Source: Phallusia mammillata
Taxonomy: Eukaryota; Chordata; Ascidiacea; Phlebobranchia; Ascidiidae
NCBI GenBank assembly: GCA_003260075.1
Contig: QLIY01000004.1
Location: 102,611-166,610, forward strand
Direction: 5' to 3'
DNA: 64,000 bases
Position 1 is the stretch's first letter. Each line of letters opens with the position of its first letter. The position numbers and the translations under genes were made by a program. The notes beneath the pieces are model-generated. The model did not search any database. It saw only the letters and a list, made by a program, of their open reading frames with translations, and was not told where the DNA came from. Shown here piece after piece: positions 51,701 to 63,606 of the stretch.

Positions 51701-54700
51701 AGAGAATTAAACACCGGCTTATAATAACCGGATATTGTAAGTGGGCTAGAAAACCCGAAGCGGTTTCTACAGTTAAACCTGAAACTAAAGATGTGTTTCA
51801 AGAAAAACATTTCCGCAACGAAAATTGACCACTTGCCATATGTGTCAGCATTTTCTATAGTTCACCATACTTCCTATCCGCAAATACCATAACAATCTTA
51901 ACGTTTAGAATACATTTAAGTGTTGGCAATGGTCGCGGCATTTCAAACACCTGCAATCCAACGTATAGTCAGCCTCTTAATTTGCAGAGATCATTTTACA
52001 CCCACCTGCATTCTGTCATCAGTACGCATTGAGTTAAAGTCGTCAGTGGTTACAGCAGTACTCTCTGATATTTTACAAGATTCTTTTGACTGATTGTCTG
52101 ATGTAGGAACATCCTCAGCGACTATAACCTGTACATCCGGAACAAACTTGTTCACTTGTTCAGGCGGCTTTTCATTTGCCTTATCGTTCCATTTGTAGAG
52201 TTCTGAGTCGGAATTAATGGCCAACTTGTCCGTGCATGGTTTTCGTTCGGTGACTTCGATTTGCAGAGGTATGCGTTGCCCTGCACCAGTAAAGAAGTCG
52301 GTAACTGTCTCATCGTATTCTCCATCGCCCATTGAAGGAATTCTTAGAACTTTATGGAAATTAACAGGATCACTGGCAAACCTACACTGATATGAAGCAA
52401 TATCGTCGGCAGTAAGCATCTTTGAACAGCTTGTCATAACGTCTACTTCAGTGCTGGCCATTGCAGAGCAGTGGCTCTTTGTCTCATCGCTATGCACAAT
52501 GGCACGTCCGGCGTGCTCGCCTTTCTCTGAGGTCTTTTCATCTAAACGCTGATTGCTCTCTTGCGACACCGCATGGCATATTGTGGAAACATTATTGTCT
52601 GGTGTAGACTTGGTTGTAGAATCACCGCCGTGAGGTATTAGTTTGTCAAGATTGCTGTTGGAGGCTGTAAAAGTAGCACTTTTTATAACGTCACTGCTCA
52701 TGTCACTGCTCTCGCTTCCTTTGCGTGACGTAGATGCCTGTCTAATTTTCGGGGTTTCTTTTGGCTCGACAGATATTTTGGCTTCAGTTTGTTTACCCTG
52801 ATCAGACCAGTCTGCTTTTGCAAAGTTGATCACTTTCATGTCAGCGGGTGGCGAATGAATATTCGGCTGAAACTTAACGTACTCGTGCCTATGTTCTTTG
52901 TGGGCGTTGCCCGCTGGTGGTGTCACGCCCTTAAGCTTCCGTAAAATACAATCCCGCGCGAGTTTCTTTTTTACGTCCTCGGAAGCTTTTAACGTTTGTC
53001 CCTCCATTGCAGCGTATTGCTCAGTTCTTACGGTGCGCCTTGGTGCAGCGCCTAAATGAATAACAGTATTGGAGGCAGTGGAGGCAAGGCGCTGGCTGTT
53101 TATGTTTGATGACGACGCCGTTGATGATTTAAGGTGCGTAGTTGGTTTCTGTGCCTGTGACGGTGTATCTGTTTCCGGCCGTGAGCCACGCGAAATCAGC
53201 TGGCCAGTCTTTGGAAGTACCACACGCACCACCAGCGGCGCTCTTTGCTCATAAGCACCCTTGTCTAAAGTTTTGGTGGTTTTGTTACCTATCACTTGAC
53301 TTTGAATAGATATTGGTACATTACGATGGGAAACAGTAGATTTGTTACACGCAATATGCTTGTTGTTGTTGAGATCTGCTGACCCCAGGTCACAGTTTAA
53401 TTCAGCGTGTTTCGTGACACAGTTTTTTTGTGTCGCAGCGTGGCCAATCAATCGAGGCGATGACAAATCAGTTGCTCGTGACCTGCTTTCTAGGGTCATC
53501 GCGGGGCTGTTTGGGGGGAATACCAACTTGACCGAACTCCGGTAACGCGTATCACAGCCCTCTTGATCGCCTTCTTGGACCATTGCGTGAGGTGGTTTGT
53601 TCATCATGTTGTTATTATTTAAACCTACGGGCGAAGTGCCATTGCATTCCAACTGGTCGTAGGCGCTGTGACTGACAGCTTTACTGTTCGACATGGTGAC
53701 GCTATGTGACGTCACGCGCTGCTGATGCATTGAGGTTCGCTGAAGGTCACGGGTGACAGTCACGTGACTAGCAGATGCGCCGAAAGCAGAGCGGAACAGC
53801 GCACGTCTGTGGGTTTGAGAATTTGAACCAACAGAGATGGGCAACACATCGTCCACCTCCTGTAGCATCTTACGTCGCAGTGCCTGCACCACCACGAGGC
53901 GACTGCGGGTCTTGCGCATGCGCAGTTCGCTGTGCGACATGTCACGTGACATATCCGCACACAACAAAAACAAAATGCCCTATTGCACCAACAGCTCAAT
54001 CACAAAGCAACAGAATACATCAGTTTCGCAAGTCATAAACATACGTTAGCCCTGAAAGAAAACGTAGGTGAATTCATAAACAACCATACCGAAACCTTTT
54101 CTAACACTGTAAAAGGTGAAGGCAGAACGCATGAAAATTTAGCTTATACCCTCGAAACACTTCAAATCTCCTGCTCTACTAAAGACACGATATGACTATC
54201 TGCGCAATAGCAGTGTTAAGCTATTGTCTATGACCTATGCCAAAATCGTTTACTGTTCCAGGGGATTTTGGGTTTATGCGTCAATTACTAATGTAACAGT
54301 ACCAGACACAACTTCCTCAACTAAAGAGTTTTCCAACTTATCTCAATCTCTTCCAGGCTGAGCTCATATCAATTGCTGCTGTAATGAGTATTAAACCGTA
54401 AGGAACGATTGGCTTAACCTTAATGGACTGTCCTTCATGCTTGACAAATAGCAGACACTTGAAGACTCTCTGACCGGTATGCTTCAACGTACATAGCCTT
54501 ATCAACGCTTAGCGATGTGCGAATGCGATAATCAGTCTCTCAGTCGTCGAGCGGAGGCACGAAAATAAATGCACCAAGAAGAAGGCCTGTCAATTCCCCT
54601 GGTAGTCATGCCAAAGGGTACTAGGGTGCCTATCGTAGTGCTGCTGATATGGCCTGAATACCTAAGTGCCTGACAGTTGCACGCAGAGCGAAATCGTTGA

Positions 54701-56664
54701 TTAGAAAACAGCAGACGTGCCTTGGAGGCGCATGAAGCCGCCTGCTCACGTTTAGGAATGGATTGACGACGCACGCATGCCACGCGCGATATTTAGTCCA
54801 TTAAAGCGACATCACCTTTTAAAATATTTATGACATTCTGAGAAATTAAGGAAGACAGCAAAGTACACAGGTAAAGTGTAACAATATCCACAGACTTGGT
54901 ATATCCCCTCCTGAAATAATACAGGTGGATACATTTACATTCAAACACCCAAACCAACTAAGCCTGGCAGTTTATAGCATAAACAACAATATACTGTCAA
55001 CTGTCAAGGATATAAACCAACATCAAGATATAACCTTTACTGTTCTTTCACTAAAAACTTTGATTGTGTTCAAACAAGAGACCAAATGTCAAAGAACTAC
55101 ATAGGAGCATCCAAATGTTAAAGAAAATGCTATGACATTCTACTCTAGAAATGCTGTTGTACCACCAGAAAGCCCAAAGATCAAACCAATATAACCACAA
55201 AAACTCACAACAAAGAACACTTTTATTTTAAGTCGCTCAGCTAGTGCTATGTTTTCAATAATTGGACCTGGTTTAAAATATTTGGAAAAACTCTGAATCA
55301 TATTTATCACAAAATTTGAAACATAAAAATATATGACAGATTCACAAACCCTTTTCGAGCTCTTTACAAATTGAGCAAATAGACCTGGTATGGACAAACA
55401 CCAAGCCATGCAATTTGTTACCGGACCATACACAAGAAAAAAACACATAGGTGCTTTTCACTACTACCAACCTCAAGGAAAATACATCTATTTGAACATA
55501 AAAAAACGAAATGCAAAGTTTTACCTTCAAGTTGCCTGATAATCTTCCTTTTCCTTGGGATCTTCTTCTGGGGCTAAGTAGTGGTTTTACATTACTAGAT
55601 GTTGAAGGACTAGATTTTGTGTTGTTGTTTAGGGTGGCAGTTTGTGGTACAACAGCTCCTTTATTTGTTGGACTTCCTTTATTGGAGATTTTTGTCAGAT
55701 TAGCCTGCTGGCTCCTAAAAGCATGTGTGTTTATTGCAATAGAAAATATGTGTTGAAGTGCATGTAAACAATGAGTGATTAATATAACTTACTGTTCAGT
55801 TTTGTGTTGTCTTATTTGTCTAAGGCCTTCTTTTAATGCTTTTTGAGTTCCTGGTAAGTTAAACCATCTGAAAAAAAAATCATACTGCTGTAGTTTTCAC
55901 CATAAAAATACTGGTACTTTTATTGCTAGACAGCAATCATTATATGGCATACGCAGATCACCGGGACTATTACTTTATTGACACAAAGTATTGGGTCCAA
56001 GTTAATGATTTGTTCTTGAACCGAAAATACAAACAGCATTTGGTTGGTATGCACTTGAACAAAAGTTGGATCAACTAATTAGTTCTTTTGACTGCACCAA
56101 AACTCAAAAATCATGATTCTGCCAGCGCTTCACAAGAAAACATCTAACTACTTACAACAATTAGAAAAAAGTGAAATGAGGCAATATACACGGCATAACA
56201 CTTCCATTCCTCATTGCCAAAACTTCATTGGAGTTTAATTGATATTAAGTATAAACAAAGAGCTTTATGAGTACAATAAAACAAAACAGTGTGAATGCAT
56301 TGTCATCAAACAGTCTGTTCAAAAATTATGTTCATGTTTATTCTTGTTCTTGATGGCCACAGATTTGTGCAATGCTTAAAAGTATACATATGTAAACTAT
56401 GCAACATTGAAATTTTATATGTCAGTTTGATAAGGGGCAAAAGTAAAGTTAATAATTATCTAAGCCTATTTAAAAACGTTTTTACCAGAAGTTAGCAGCT
56501 GCTACATACTTTAACAATGTGAAGATGATTAAATAAACACAAGTATTATACCTTACGAATAGTTCATCCACTTTAACATTTATATCTGGTCTGAGATATC
56601 CTTCCTTTTCGGTTTTATCCCGTTTTAATCTCGTCTTTGACCCGCTCTTGCGCTTTTCCGACAT
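36753..56664 (-). CDS. PPP2R3: PP2A B'' regulatory subunit (PPP2R3 family)
   Basis: A calcium-binding regulatory subunit of protein phosphatase 2A, which directs the catalytic core to substrates. Exons in transcript order: 56552-56664, 55793-55867, 55525-55714, 43022-43136, 42365-42459, 41983-42086, 41644-41746, 41093-41167, 40460-40546, 39920-40076, 38414-38555, 37861-38005, 37319-37468, 37011-37120, 36753-36942. All phases agree and give 616 residues (human PR48 is about 575). The N-terminal [10 protein letters not shown] segment resembles the PR48 KVDELF helix. Next come a low-complexity linker, IPRFYFP (near 152), [40 protein letters not shown]-hand 1 ([12 protein letters not shown], 352-363), [20 protein letters not shown]-hand 2 ([12 protein letters not shown], 428-439) and [12 protein letters not shown]. 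The tail after EEQANEQG is acidic and lineage-specific. Intron 3 (over 12 kb) holds two possible alternative coding exons. Confidence 0.92.
39724..39779 (+). repeat. Uninterrupted run of 56 G
   Basis: A pure G homopolymer in an intron of the PPP2R3 gene (a C tract on the coding strand), between exons 10 and 11. Such a run could form G-quadruplexes. It is also a typical sequencing artefact. Confidence 0.95.
44975..45046 (-). CDS. PPP2R3: Possible short alternative first exon of PPP2R3
   Basis: A 24-codon open stretch begins at ATG (45046) with [18 protein letters not shown] and ends at a strong donor (GAG then GTGAGTT) in phase 0. It could join the phase-0 exon at 43136. It may be an alternative first exon giving a short isoform like PR72. 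An AG just upstream of the ATG (AATAG) also allows it to be a 78-nt cassette exon. No homology is recognised in its residues. Confidence 0.45.
47318..47402 (-). promoter_or_regulatory. Promoter-like patch in the PPP2R3 intron
   Basis: In an AT-rich intron, this stretch has a GC box (CCCCGCCCGG), a CRE-like GACGTCAC, an inverted CCAAT (GATTGGCTGATT) and a second CRE-like TGACGTAC within 85 bases. The CCAAT reads on the minus strand, the direction of PPP2R3. It lies about 2.3 kb upstream of the short exon at 45046. Confidence 0.3.
49154..49503. mobile_element. Possible hAT-type element in the PPP2R3 intron
   Basis: The left end CAATGTTGCCATG and right end GATGGCAACCCTG form a short imperfect inverted repeat of hAT style. 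The flanking 8 bases (TATCATGC/TATATACA) match poorly, so the boundary and class are tentative. The remnant of the about 55-bp dispersed repeat follows it directly. Confidence 0.35.
52006..53952 (-). CDS. Long coding block, possible PR130-like N-terminal exon of PPP2R3
   Basis: About 650 codons stay open on the minus strand from ATG at 53952 to a donor (ATGCAG then GTGGGTG) at 52005, in phase 0. Read past the donor, the frame stops four codons later. The protein is polar, rich in serine, threonine and charged residues, with no signal peptide or membrane segment. I see no known domain, so it is probably mostly disordered. Its first part ([19 protein letters not shown]) is basic. It lies in the PPP2R3 intron on the same strand, and its phase fits the exon at 43136. 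Human PR130 has a comparably long isoform-specific N-terminus, but I see no sequence similarity to it. It could instead be an unrelated nested gene. An acceptor-like CAATAG just upstream would also permit an internal exon. Confidence 0.55.
53974..55524. other. PPP2R3 intron sequence, nothing recognised
   Basis: The region lies between the long coding block and PPP2R3 exon 3. It has short open frames on both strands but no recognised protein. If the long block is a first exon, its promoter should be here, close to 54 kb. Confidence 0.4.
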
Positions 56665-57746
56665 GATTGTAAATTTACTTGATTTTCATGTCACAAGGAA
56701 CATAACATCCGCAAGGTCCCGCCAGTGTTCGCTTTTTAGATATATAACAAGTTTGTAAATTTTGACAATAAAAAAAGGGAAAACGAGCCATAGCTAACTT
56801 CACATTTTTGGCAAACGGTGTTGTACTTAAGCCTCACCACAGAACGTTAGAACCAAATCTATGTGAAAAAAACCTAAGGCTGTCTTTTTTTCTGTTGTGA
56901 TTGTTTCGAAACGCGTGGGAGATACGACAAAACACAACGATTAGCATTTCCGTTCTCATTTGCCGCTAACACATATCTCAATCGTCGCTCCGGCTTAATT
57001 GTAGCGGTTCGCGCGCGTACCTGCGCAAATTAGTCGTTGTGAGCTTAGATAGCAATAAATACGTTTATCGGTAAAAATATAACAAGTAACAAAAATAGAA
57101 AAATAAATCAATTAGAAAAGTGTTTTTCTTGACTTGTTCATTGTTGCAGCAGTCCAATCAAACAACCCAATTTGTATATTTTAAATCTGTAAAATTCCTT
57201 TGCAATGGCAAATGAAAACGCATTTACCAACAGAACACCTATCCTAAACTAAACCCGTGTTCTCCAAAAAATCCACAACCCTGCTGATCACGTTACAGAC
57301 CAACACATGACCTTGAAGTTGTTATTTCAACGGAAAATATGTAGGAAAAACAACCTTCAGTACAGCCCAGTTTATTTGGCTTACCATCTCTATTGTTGTT
57401 AAGACTCCTTGCAAGTAAAAAGTAAATCCGGTGAGCCTTGAACACAGGTAGTGGTAAATATTGATTTATTTGGAATCATACAAGATATATTGCACAACTC
57501 ACTGAAAGCAAGCACCAAAAATTGAACTTTCAACAACATAGAGAAAGTCACAGACCTATCAGCAACAGTTTGAATAACTTTTTATTCATAAACAAGTTAA
57601 TCAAAACCAGGTCTAATACCCAATCGATGCACATGTAAAACACATCAGTTGATTCAACGAAATACATGACATAATGTGGACCATGAAGGGAACCGCAAGA
57701 TATTTGCTGTAGTACCACATAATTTACTAACAAATTTTCCCTAAAA
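56665..57746. other. Region between PPP2R3 5' end and VPS53 3' end
   Basis: PPP2R3 and VPS53 are both read from the minus strand, so this region holds the PPP2R3 promoter and leader and the VPS53 3' untranslated region. A short GC-rich patch near 57.0 kb (GGTTCGCGCGCGTACC) may be the PPP2R3 promoter. TTTATT at 57581-57586 and 57465-57470 are candidate VPS53 polyadenylation signals on the minus strand. Confidence 0.45.
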
Positions 57747-60296
57747 TTAGAGACGCTTTTTAATGAGTTTCTCTAGCTTTCGAATCCGTGAAGTTGAATC
57801 ACTGTCAAATGATGCATTTGCATTTGAAGTTTTGCTGCCCCCTGATACTGGCATTTGGTTGCGGAAAACATCCATTATAGCACTCTGTTCAACTCTTCTC
57901 AGGCCTTTCATTTCAAGAATTTTCTGGAACATATCAATGTCTGGGTCTACAAGTAGACGGATACAGCTGGAAACAAATGCTGAGTTTGGTTCATGGGGTG
58001 TCATTACTACTTTTAGGAGCATTTCAGCTTTGGTCATTCCTTTCACAACAATTTTGGTGTAAGATGATGGGGCCTTTCTTGCAACCTGAGATGATATCGA
58101 TGGCAGTTCCAGCAGAATTGTTTTCAATGAATGGGTGTCCAATAACAGCTGTTCTGCCCCTACTGTGCCTATTGGCTTGCACTTGTACAGTGAACTGATA
58201 AACCTAGGAATGAATGAGTTTGCAAATTTGATACAGAATTGAGTGAAGTACTTTCTAGCTTCAGCTAAATTTGCCCGAACATGTGGTACTGCTTGTTTGA
58301 TGTGTGAAGTAATTGCTGTAACATATGCGCTTTGATCCCCAACATGCTCCATTGATGTCCAAGATATTTTGGCCATTGCAGTTAGGGGAGGATCACATGC
58401 TGATTCAAGATCTTGTTCAAGCAGTTGAATACAATTTGATATCACACTGCTAAATACAGTTCTCTCCTCAGACAAATCAATTTGTGGGGACAAATTGGTG
58501 TCAACTTTTTCTTTGAGCTTCATCTCCAGTTGCTGTGTTGTTTCTAAGCAGTAATCTGCTGTAGTAAGTATTGAGCAAATTAGTGTTAGTTCACCTGAAC
58601 CAAGACGAACTGCCTCAGAGGAGGAACCATCCTTTAAACTGGATGTGGTTTCCTTAAGTAGATTGGTAACAGTTGAAAATGTAATGTTAGCACTAAGAGA
58701 CACTGTTGACTGAGACGTCTTAGGCAGATTGCTTGTCAAAATTCTTGATGCATATTCTCGAAGATACTTTTGAAAAAGCTTTGCTAAAGCCAGCATTGGT
58801 TCACCAGTGCTTAGTTGAGAACACTGAACCATGCATTTTTTGTAGTACACAAATAAATCAGCACAGTTGTTAAGTACCCCACCCTCATGAGGTACAGTGT
58901 CTGTTCTCATCTGTTGGCTCTTTTTCTGAAATTCCTCCTGAAATTTAGCCATTAGCTCAGATAGGTTTTGATCCTGTGATTCAATATAGATGTACAGGTA
59001 GGGCTCAAAACAGTTTGAAATTAGTCTTTGAAATGGATTTTCTGTACGCTGACTTACATCATTTGTTTCATTAGCTTCTTCTGTTTCGTTGCTGTTATTT
59101 TCATTGCCTTCATCTTCTAAAAATGGGTTGGTGTTGGCTTGATCAACTGGTTTTTGTTCTTTGCTATTTGAAACCTTCTTGACATTTTTACTGAATTGTC
59201 TTAAAGTGTTCCCAGATAGTCTCTTAGACAGCAGAGTTTCAAAGTTGGTAGTGCGCTGTATTGCAAATAACAGCAGCTTTACATCAATTTCACTCGCTCT
59301 CCTTTGCATTAATGTACTGAGCTCTCTGTTGGTAATTTGACAAAATTCCACAGCTATTAATTCTGAAACTTCCCAGTGTTCTGGAAAAATCTTGGACAGT
59401 TTACCTTCAAATTCAACCAAAACCCGTTTTACCCAAGCATACCTTCTGTCAATTTTATCAAGCCATGCTACATCCTGTGAAGCATCAAACAGAACCAAGT
59501 ATTCTGAAAGTTGATTCTTGATGAACTTCTTTAACAGCTCTTTCTTGACAATTGGAGAAAGTGCATCTGCCACTGCACATGCCTCATGCAGTAACTTGGT
59601 ATTAATGCCACTCTTTGGATTGCCTCCAGGTTGTGTGGAAAATGCCATGTCAAATTCAGCAAGCACAAGTTGTGTCATTTCTTGCTTAATCTCATCTACA
59701 CTAGCAGAGAGTTCACGAACTGTTGGGATAGACTTGTACTTGCTAAATTGTTCCATGACATTTAGTACTCCTTGCAATAGACTTGCAGCCTCGCCAAACT
59801 GGCGTTTATGAGCCAAATTGCGCAATGTGTCAACACCACTCATTAACATATGCAAATGATTGTGCGTTGTTATTGCTTGTGTAAGGTTCCGCTTTGCTTG
59901 ATCAAGCTGTTTTATGTCTCTTGTTATTTCCTTAACCATTTGCTCAGACTGATCAGCACGGTCCTTGATGTTTTTAATTTTGGCAAAGAGTTCATGAATA
60001 GCCAACTGGGCTTCTTCTAAGGCTTGTTGTCCATCCACACCAGCAGTGGTCTGCTTACGCACAGCAGTTTTTATGTCATGATCCAGGTGTTTTATTTTTC
60101 CCTCAACCTTTGCAACAACATCATCAATACTGGCTAGCGATTGCTCAGTTGGAAAAAGGTTGTTGATGTAATCTACTACATTAAAATTGGGTTGCTCAAG
60201 TGGATCAGAACTAGGAAAAACATTTCCCAAGACAGACTGCACATCATCAGAAAAGTGCAGTATATCATTTTGTGCACTGTTTTCATTAGACTCCAT
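57747..60296 (-). CDS. VPS53: VPS53, GARP/EARP tethering complex subunit
   Basis: A subunit of GARP (with VPS51, VPS52 and VPS54), which tethers endosome-derived vesicles at the trans-Golgi network, and of EARP on recycling endosomes. The 849-codon frame is full length for the family. Conserved blocks include [20 protein letters not shown] (about 38-57), the coiled-coil region [20 protein letters not shown] (about 117-136), [86 protein letters not shown] and the C-terminal [13 protein letters not shown]. The coding region has no introns, whereas vertebrate VPS53 has many. The start is supported by an upstream leader with a possible acceptor (GATTTTTAG, about 35 bases before ATG) that could serve spliced-leader addition. 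Confidence 0.97.
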   Translation of the reverse strand: MESNENSAQNDILHFSDDVQSVLGNVFPSSDPLEQPNFNVVDYINNLFPTEQSLASIDDVVAKVEGKIKHLDHDIKTAVRKQTTAGVDGQQALEEAQLAIHELFAKIKNIKDRADQSEQMVKEITRDIKQLDQAKRNLTQAITTHNHLHMLMSGVDTLRNLAHKRQFGEAASLLQGVLNVMEQFSKYKSIPTVRELSASVDEIKQEMTQLVLAEFDMAFSTQPGGNPKSGINTKLLHEACAVADALSPIVKKELLKKFIKNQLSEYLVLFDASQDVAWLDKIDRRYAWVKRVLVEFEGKLSKIFPEHWEVSELIAVEFCQITNRELSTLMQRRASEIDVKLLLFAIQRTTNFETLLSKRLSGNTLRQFSKNVKKVSNSKEQKPVDQANTNPFLEDEGNENNSNETEEANETNDVSQRTENPFQRLISNCFEPYLYIYIESQDQNLSELMAKFQEEFQKKSQQMRTDTVPHEGGVLNNCADLFVYYKKCMVQCSQLSTGEPMLALAKLFQKYLREYASRILTSNLPKTSQSTVSLSANITFSTVTNLLKETTSSLKDGSSSEAVRLGSGELTLICSILTTADYCLETTQQLEMKLKEKVDTNLSPQIDLSEERTVFSSVISNCIQLLEQDLESACDPPLTAMAKISWTSMEHVGDQSAYVTAITSHIKQAVPHVRANLAEARKYFTQFCIKFANSFIPRFISSLYKCKPIGTVGAEQLLLDTHSLKTILLELPSISSQVARKAPSSYTKIVVKGMTKAEMLLKVVMTPHEPNSAFVSSCIRLLVDPDIDMFQKILEMKGLRRVEQSAIMDVFRNQMPVSGGSKTSNANASFDSDSTSRIRKLEKLIKKRL

Positions 60297-61442
60297 TAAA
60301 ATGTTTTGGTAATGTATCTATGACATACTTCTAAAAATCACATAGAACAAATATAAAACAATGTAAACTTATTATGTTTTACAGTATAAACAAAATATCA
60401 AAGTTTAAACGCTGCAAGAGTGCAACAGCAACTGATGCAAACAAAGTTACGTTTTACACATCACGTTGTAGGACAATTTGTGGTTATATACCATTGCACT
60501 GTGCAGAAAAGTGCAGCCCTCAAGCTTAAGCATAAACAATGTAACAAACAAAAATTCTTTCGATAGACATAATTCTATATTTAAACTATATCTCTACAAA
60601 AATTTAGCTGACCTGAAACTGTATCTTAATCTTACCAGTTGACTTCGTCAATCGTCACGCTTTTTACACACATAGAAACAGTAAACAATAATCGGCATAG
60701 AAATCATACAAATCTGTACCTATTTTTTTAAAAACGCACGTTTTCACAACTATCAAAACTTTCGAAACGTTAAAAATGACAGTTTAAAACAACCAAAATT
60801 GTTTTTAAAAAATACACAAACCTTTAAATAGTCTGTTGGCATACTATCACCAAGCGTAGCAAAATTTTCGCTTACTTTCAATGAGATGCAGTTAAGGATG
60901 ATTGCTGATTTATGATAATGACCTCAAATTCTTTCCAGCTTTGCAATAATTGTAAATTGTTAATAAAAGCAACAAGCAATACTAGCTTCTTGCTTTCAAT
61001 ACGTCGCTAGTGATCACCTGTTTAGGCGTATTGTTAAATCATCTCATAAAATCTAATGGTTACGACTTCGCTTGTGTATGTATATTTAAAATGTTATTCT
61101 TTAAACAGTCTCCCCTGCGAGTAAACAGATTTGGTTTTCACGTGTGTACATTTCAGACAAACTTTAGTGCACGATTTAAGGCCAGCGTTTCGATACAAAT
61201 AAATAAAAGCGCAATAAATAAAAGGTCACAGTCAAAAGCAAGCTGTAGCGTCCGGCCTATAACCGTAACATGACGTAGAAAAGGTTAAACGATTGTAGCG
61301 TACAAACAGTCAAGTTGCATTGTTTGTGTATATGCGACCATGAACTCTTTACAACAAGAAGTATAATAAATAAAATACTGGTTCAACGAACATGTGCAAA
61401 ATCCAACAAAAGTGAACTATACAACGTACACAATCATTACTG
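60297..61442. other. VPS53 upstream region and PAQR 3' flank
   Basis: No coding sequence is recognised. The minus strand carries the VPS53 leader and promoter at the low end and the 3' untranslated region of the PAQR gene at the high end. The open frame at 61010-61273 (+) has no recognisable content. Confidence 0.4.
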
Positions 61443-63606
61443 TTAAGAAGTTTTAGGTTTTTCACCCTTGCGCAGATACAACCAGTACAAGTAAACCACA
61501 AAATGTGTTAGAACAATTGACAAAAGAAATTGGCCAATCGTTTCACCCAAGGACATTGAAATCAGTTCGTCGTTCAAGAAATGTCTGAAAACGACAGAAT
61601 ATAAAATTGTTAAAATGTTCCTTTCCTCGTTTTACGAAAAATAGAACGTTTACGTACCCGCCGTGGTACTTTCCTTTTATTTCAATGACCACGAGTTCCA
61701 ACATAAGACTTTGAGCGTACATAGCCATTGCTGTAGCCAAGTGGAAGAATTGGTGCGAGTTTCCGAAGATGTCGAAAGTTCCTTTGAAAAGAATTGAAAG
61801 CCAATAATAAGACTTATTTGTGGAGAGCAAAATAACATATTTAGGCAATTATATTAGTGTTAAAATTGCTATAATTTACTATTTTCTATGATACGATATT
61901 AATCCTTTGGTAAAGTTATTGTTTGCAAATTTCGTTTGTGATATTTTGAACAAGTACTTCACATAATTCGAGGAAACATAATTTCAGCGAAAAAAACATT
62001 AAAATCTGAACACATAATTTCAGCGAAAAACATAAAAAAAGAATGTACATTATCCATAAGAAAAGGGATTCAATTGTAGGCTAAGAACCACTACCTCTAG
62101 TTGACACCCAAACTTGAAAGCGACAATATTAACTATGCTTAAAAGTAAATGCTCCAAATAAGCTTCATATCAAAACAAATTAAATACTTGAGCTGAAGCG
62201 TTCCGGTATGTTCGACGCCTGGAAAACCAAACCAATAGTAAGGTACAATAGTTGTTCGAAAAAATGTAAAGACAAATGATGGCCCACTGCCTGGCTAACA
62301 TGGTAAGTATCCATCGGCTCAACAGAAGTAAACCCAGCATCCGAAATAAAGTACCTAAAGCAAAAGACTTCTACTTTAGAGGCGATTATAAATCTACGCA
62401 AAACAGTTTAAGAAAGTTCTTTCGAACCCAAATCCTTGATCATCGTTTAAAGTAAATTTTGCTGGATTAATTATTAGACCTAATTAAATTTTAAAATAGG
62501 TCCAGAAACATTGTGATACTGTTTTTAGCGTTAAATCTATGCAAAAAGCTGTCTACATTTCGGTACAAAGTACTGATATTTTGACAGAATATTTTGCATT
62601 TTACCTCAACATGCAGGATCCGTACAGAATTGCAGTTCCAACAACGTACAATCCAATGGATAATGCGATTGCACTCTTCCACGAATTTTCACTAGCATAG
62701 AAGCTAGCTGCTAATGCGCATGCGCAATACACGGCAAAAATGGTAAGGGCTACTGATGACGACACATCTAGAAAGTAAGTGTTAATCGTGTAATTGAACA
62801 AGTACTTTTAAGCAAGGCATAATTAATGTAGGATGCACAAAGACATCAATTTTGACTTTCATAGTAACTTCGACTTTCCGACTCCTAATGAAGATTTTGT
62901 TTAGAATTATAAAACCTATTCAAGAATATGAATAATCCAAAATAGAATGATAGAAAACACACCCCAGTAGTGTTGCGTTGGGCAGAGGTAGAATTCCAAA
63001 GGAACTTTCATTCCCACCCCGTACGTGTAAATTGCAGCAAAGTCAATTGCAAAAGCGCATTGGCATGAGGTTTTCGAACGAGCAGAAAGCATATGAGCGA
63101 AAGAGCTGCACAGAAGGAGGTAGCAGGTGCCTGTGAAATACAAAAACCCGCTTTAATTACCATTGTAATTTTAAACTGCTAAGTTATGCCGAAACAACGA
63201 CAACACTTCATGAGACAGTGGTTTTTAACATTTACTAACACGCCGCACTAAAACACAACTCCGTGGGTTTTTGGATTTAAAGTTCAAGATTTAAGTCCTG
63301 CAACTTCAAGTAGGCTGTACTAAACATTTTTCGAACCTTATTTCAATATAGGATGCTTGGGAGACCGTTATGCACAATTCTTTGCGACTATTGGTTTTAG
63401 AAAGCAGCATCATATGTCTCTGTGTAAAACGCCATTGGTCGGTATTTAAAGTTCAAACGGTGTTACCTATTCCGTGGGCATAAAATGGCAAAGCGTAGGG
63501 TACGTTTCCGTAAATGAAATACATTCTGATGTATCTCTGTGCAAAGTAGAGGAAGGGAAGAAAATGTGTCCAAAAGTTACCGGCTTCATTGTTCCGTTGA
63601 AATACA
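61443..63606 (-). CDS. PAQR-family seven-pass receptor/hydrolase, 5' end missing
   Basis: The last six coding exons of a progestin and adipoQ receptor protein, likely of the membrane progestin receptor group. Transcript order: 63467-63606, 62963-63130, 62605-62767, 62188-62354, 61658-61781, 61443-61584; phases agree and about 300 residues are encoded. The diagnostic motifs are present: FQRNNEAGNFWTH before the first membrane helix, SSFAH and AIDFAA in helices 2-3, and GNSHQFFH in the last part, giving the Ser/His, Asp and HxxxH residues that form the family's zinc site. Several hydrophobic helices follow (for example VALTIFAVYCACALAA). The C-terminus ends KGEKPKTS. The first coding exon(s) must lie beyond 63.6 kb or outside the window; I see no candidate in the last 400 bases. 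Whether it binds a steroid cannot be told from the sequence. Confidence 0.88.

Larger units (their letters stand above)
45100..52005. other. Large intron of PPP2R3, mostly without recognisable features
   Basis: No exon with a recognised family is seen. Included are a GC-rich promoter-like patch at about 47.32-47.40 kb, a CRE-like TGACGTCA near 46.69 kb, a possible hAT element at 49154-49503 and a short dispersed repeat at about 49.51-49.56 kb. Confidence 0.45.

Noticed and set aside
53069-54049. Plus-strand open frames opposite the long PPP2R3-intron block
   Set aside because: Composition and length fit shadows of the minus-strand frame; no domain or splice signal supports them.
57763-59811. 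Several + strand open frames of 70-100 codons
   Set aside because: They are antisense shadows of VPS53, whose minus-strand frame is conserved along its whole length.
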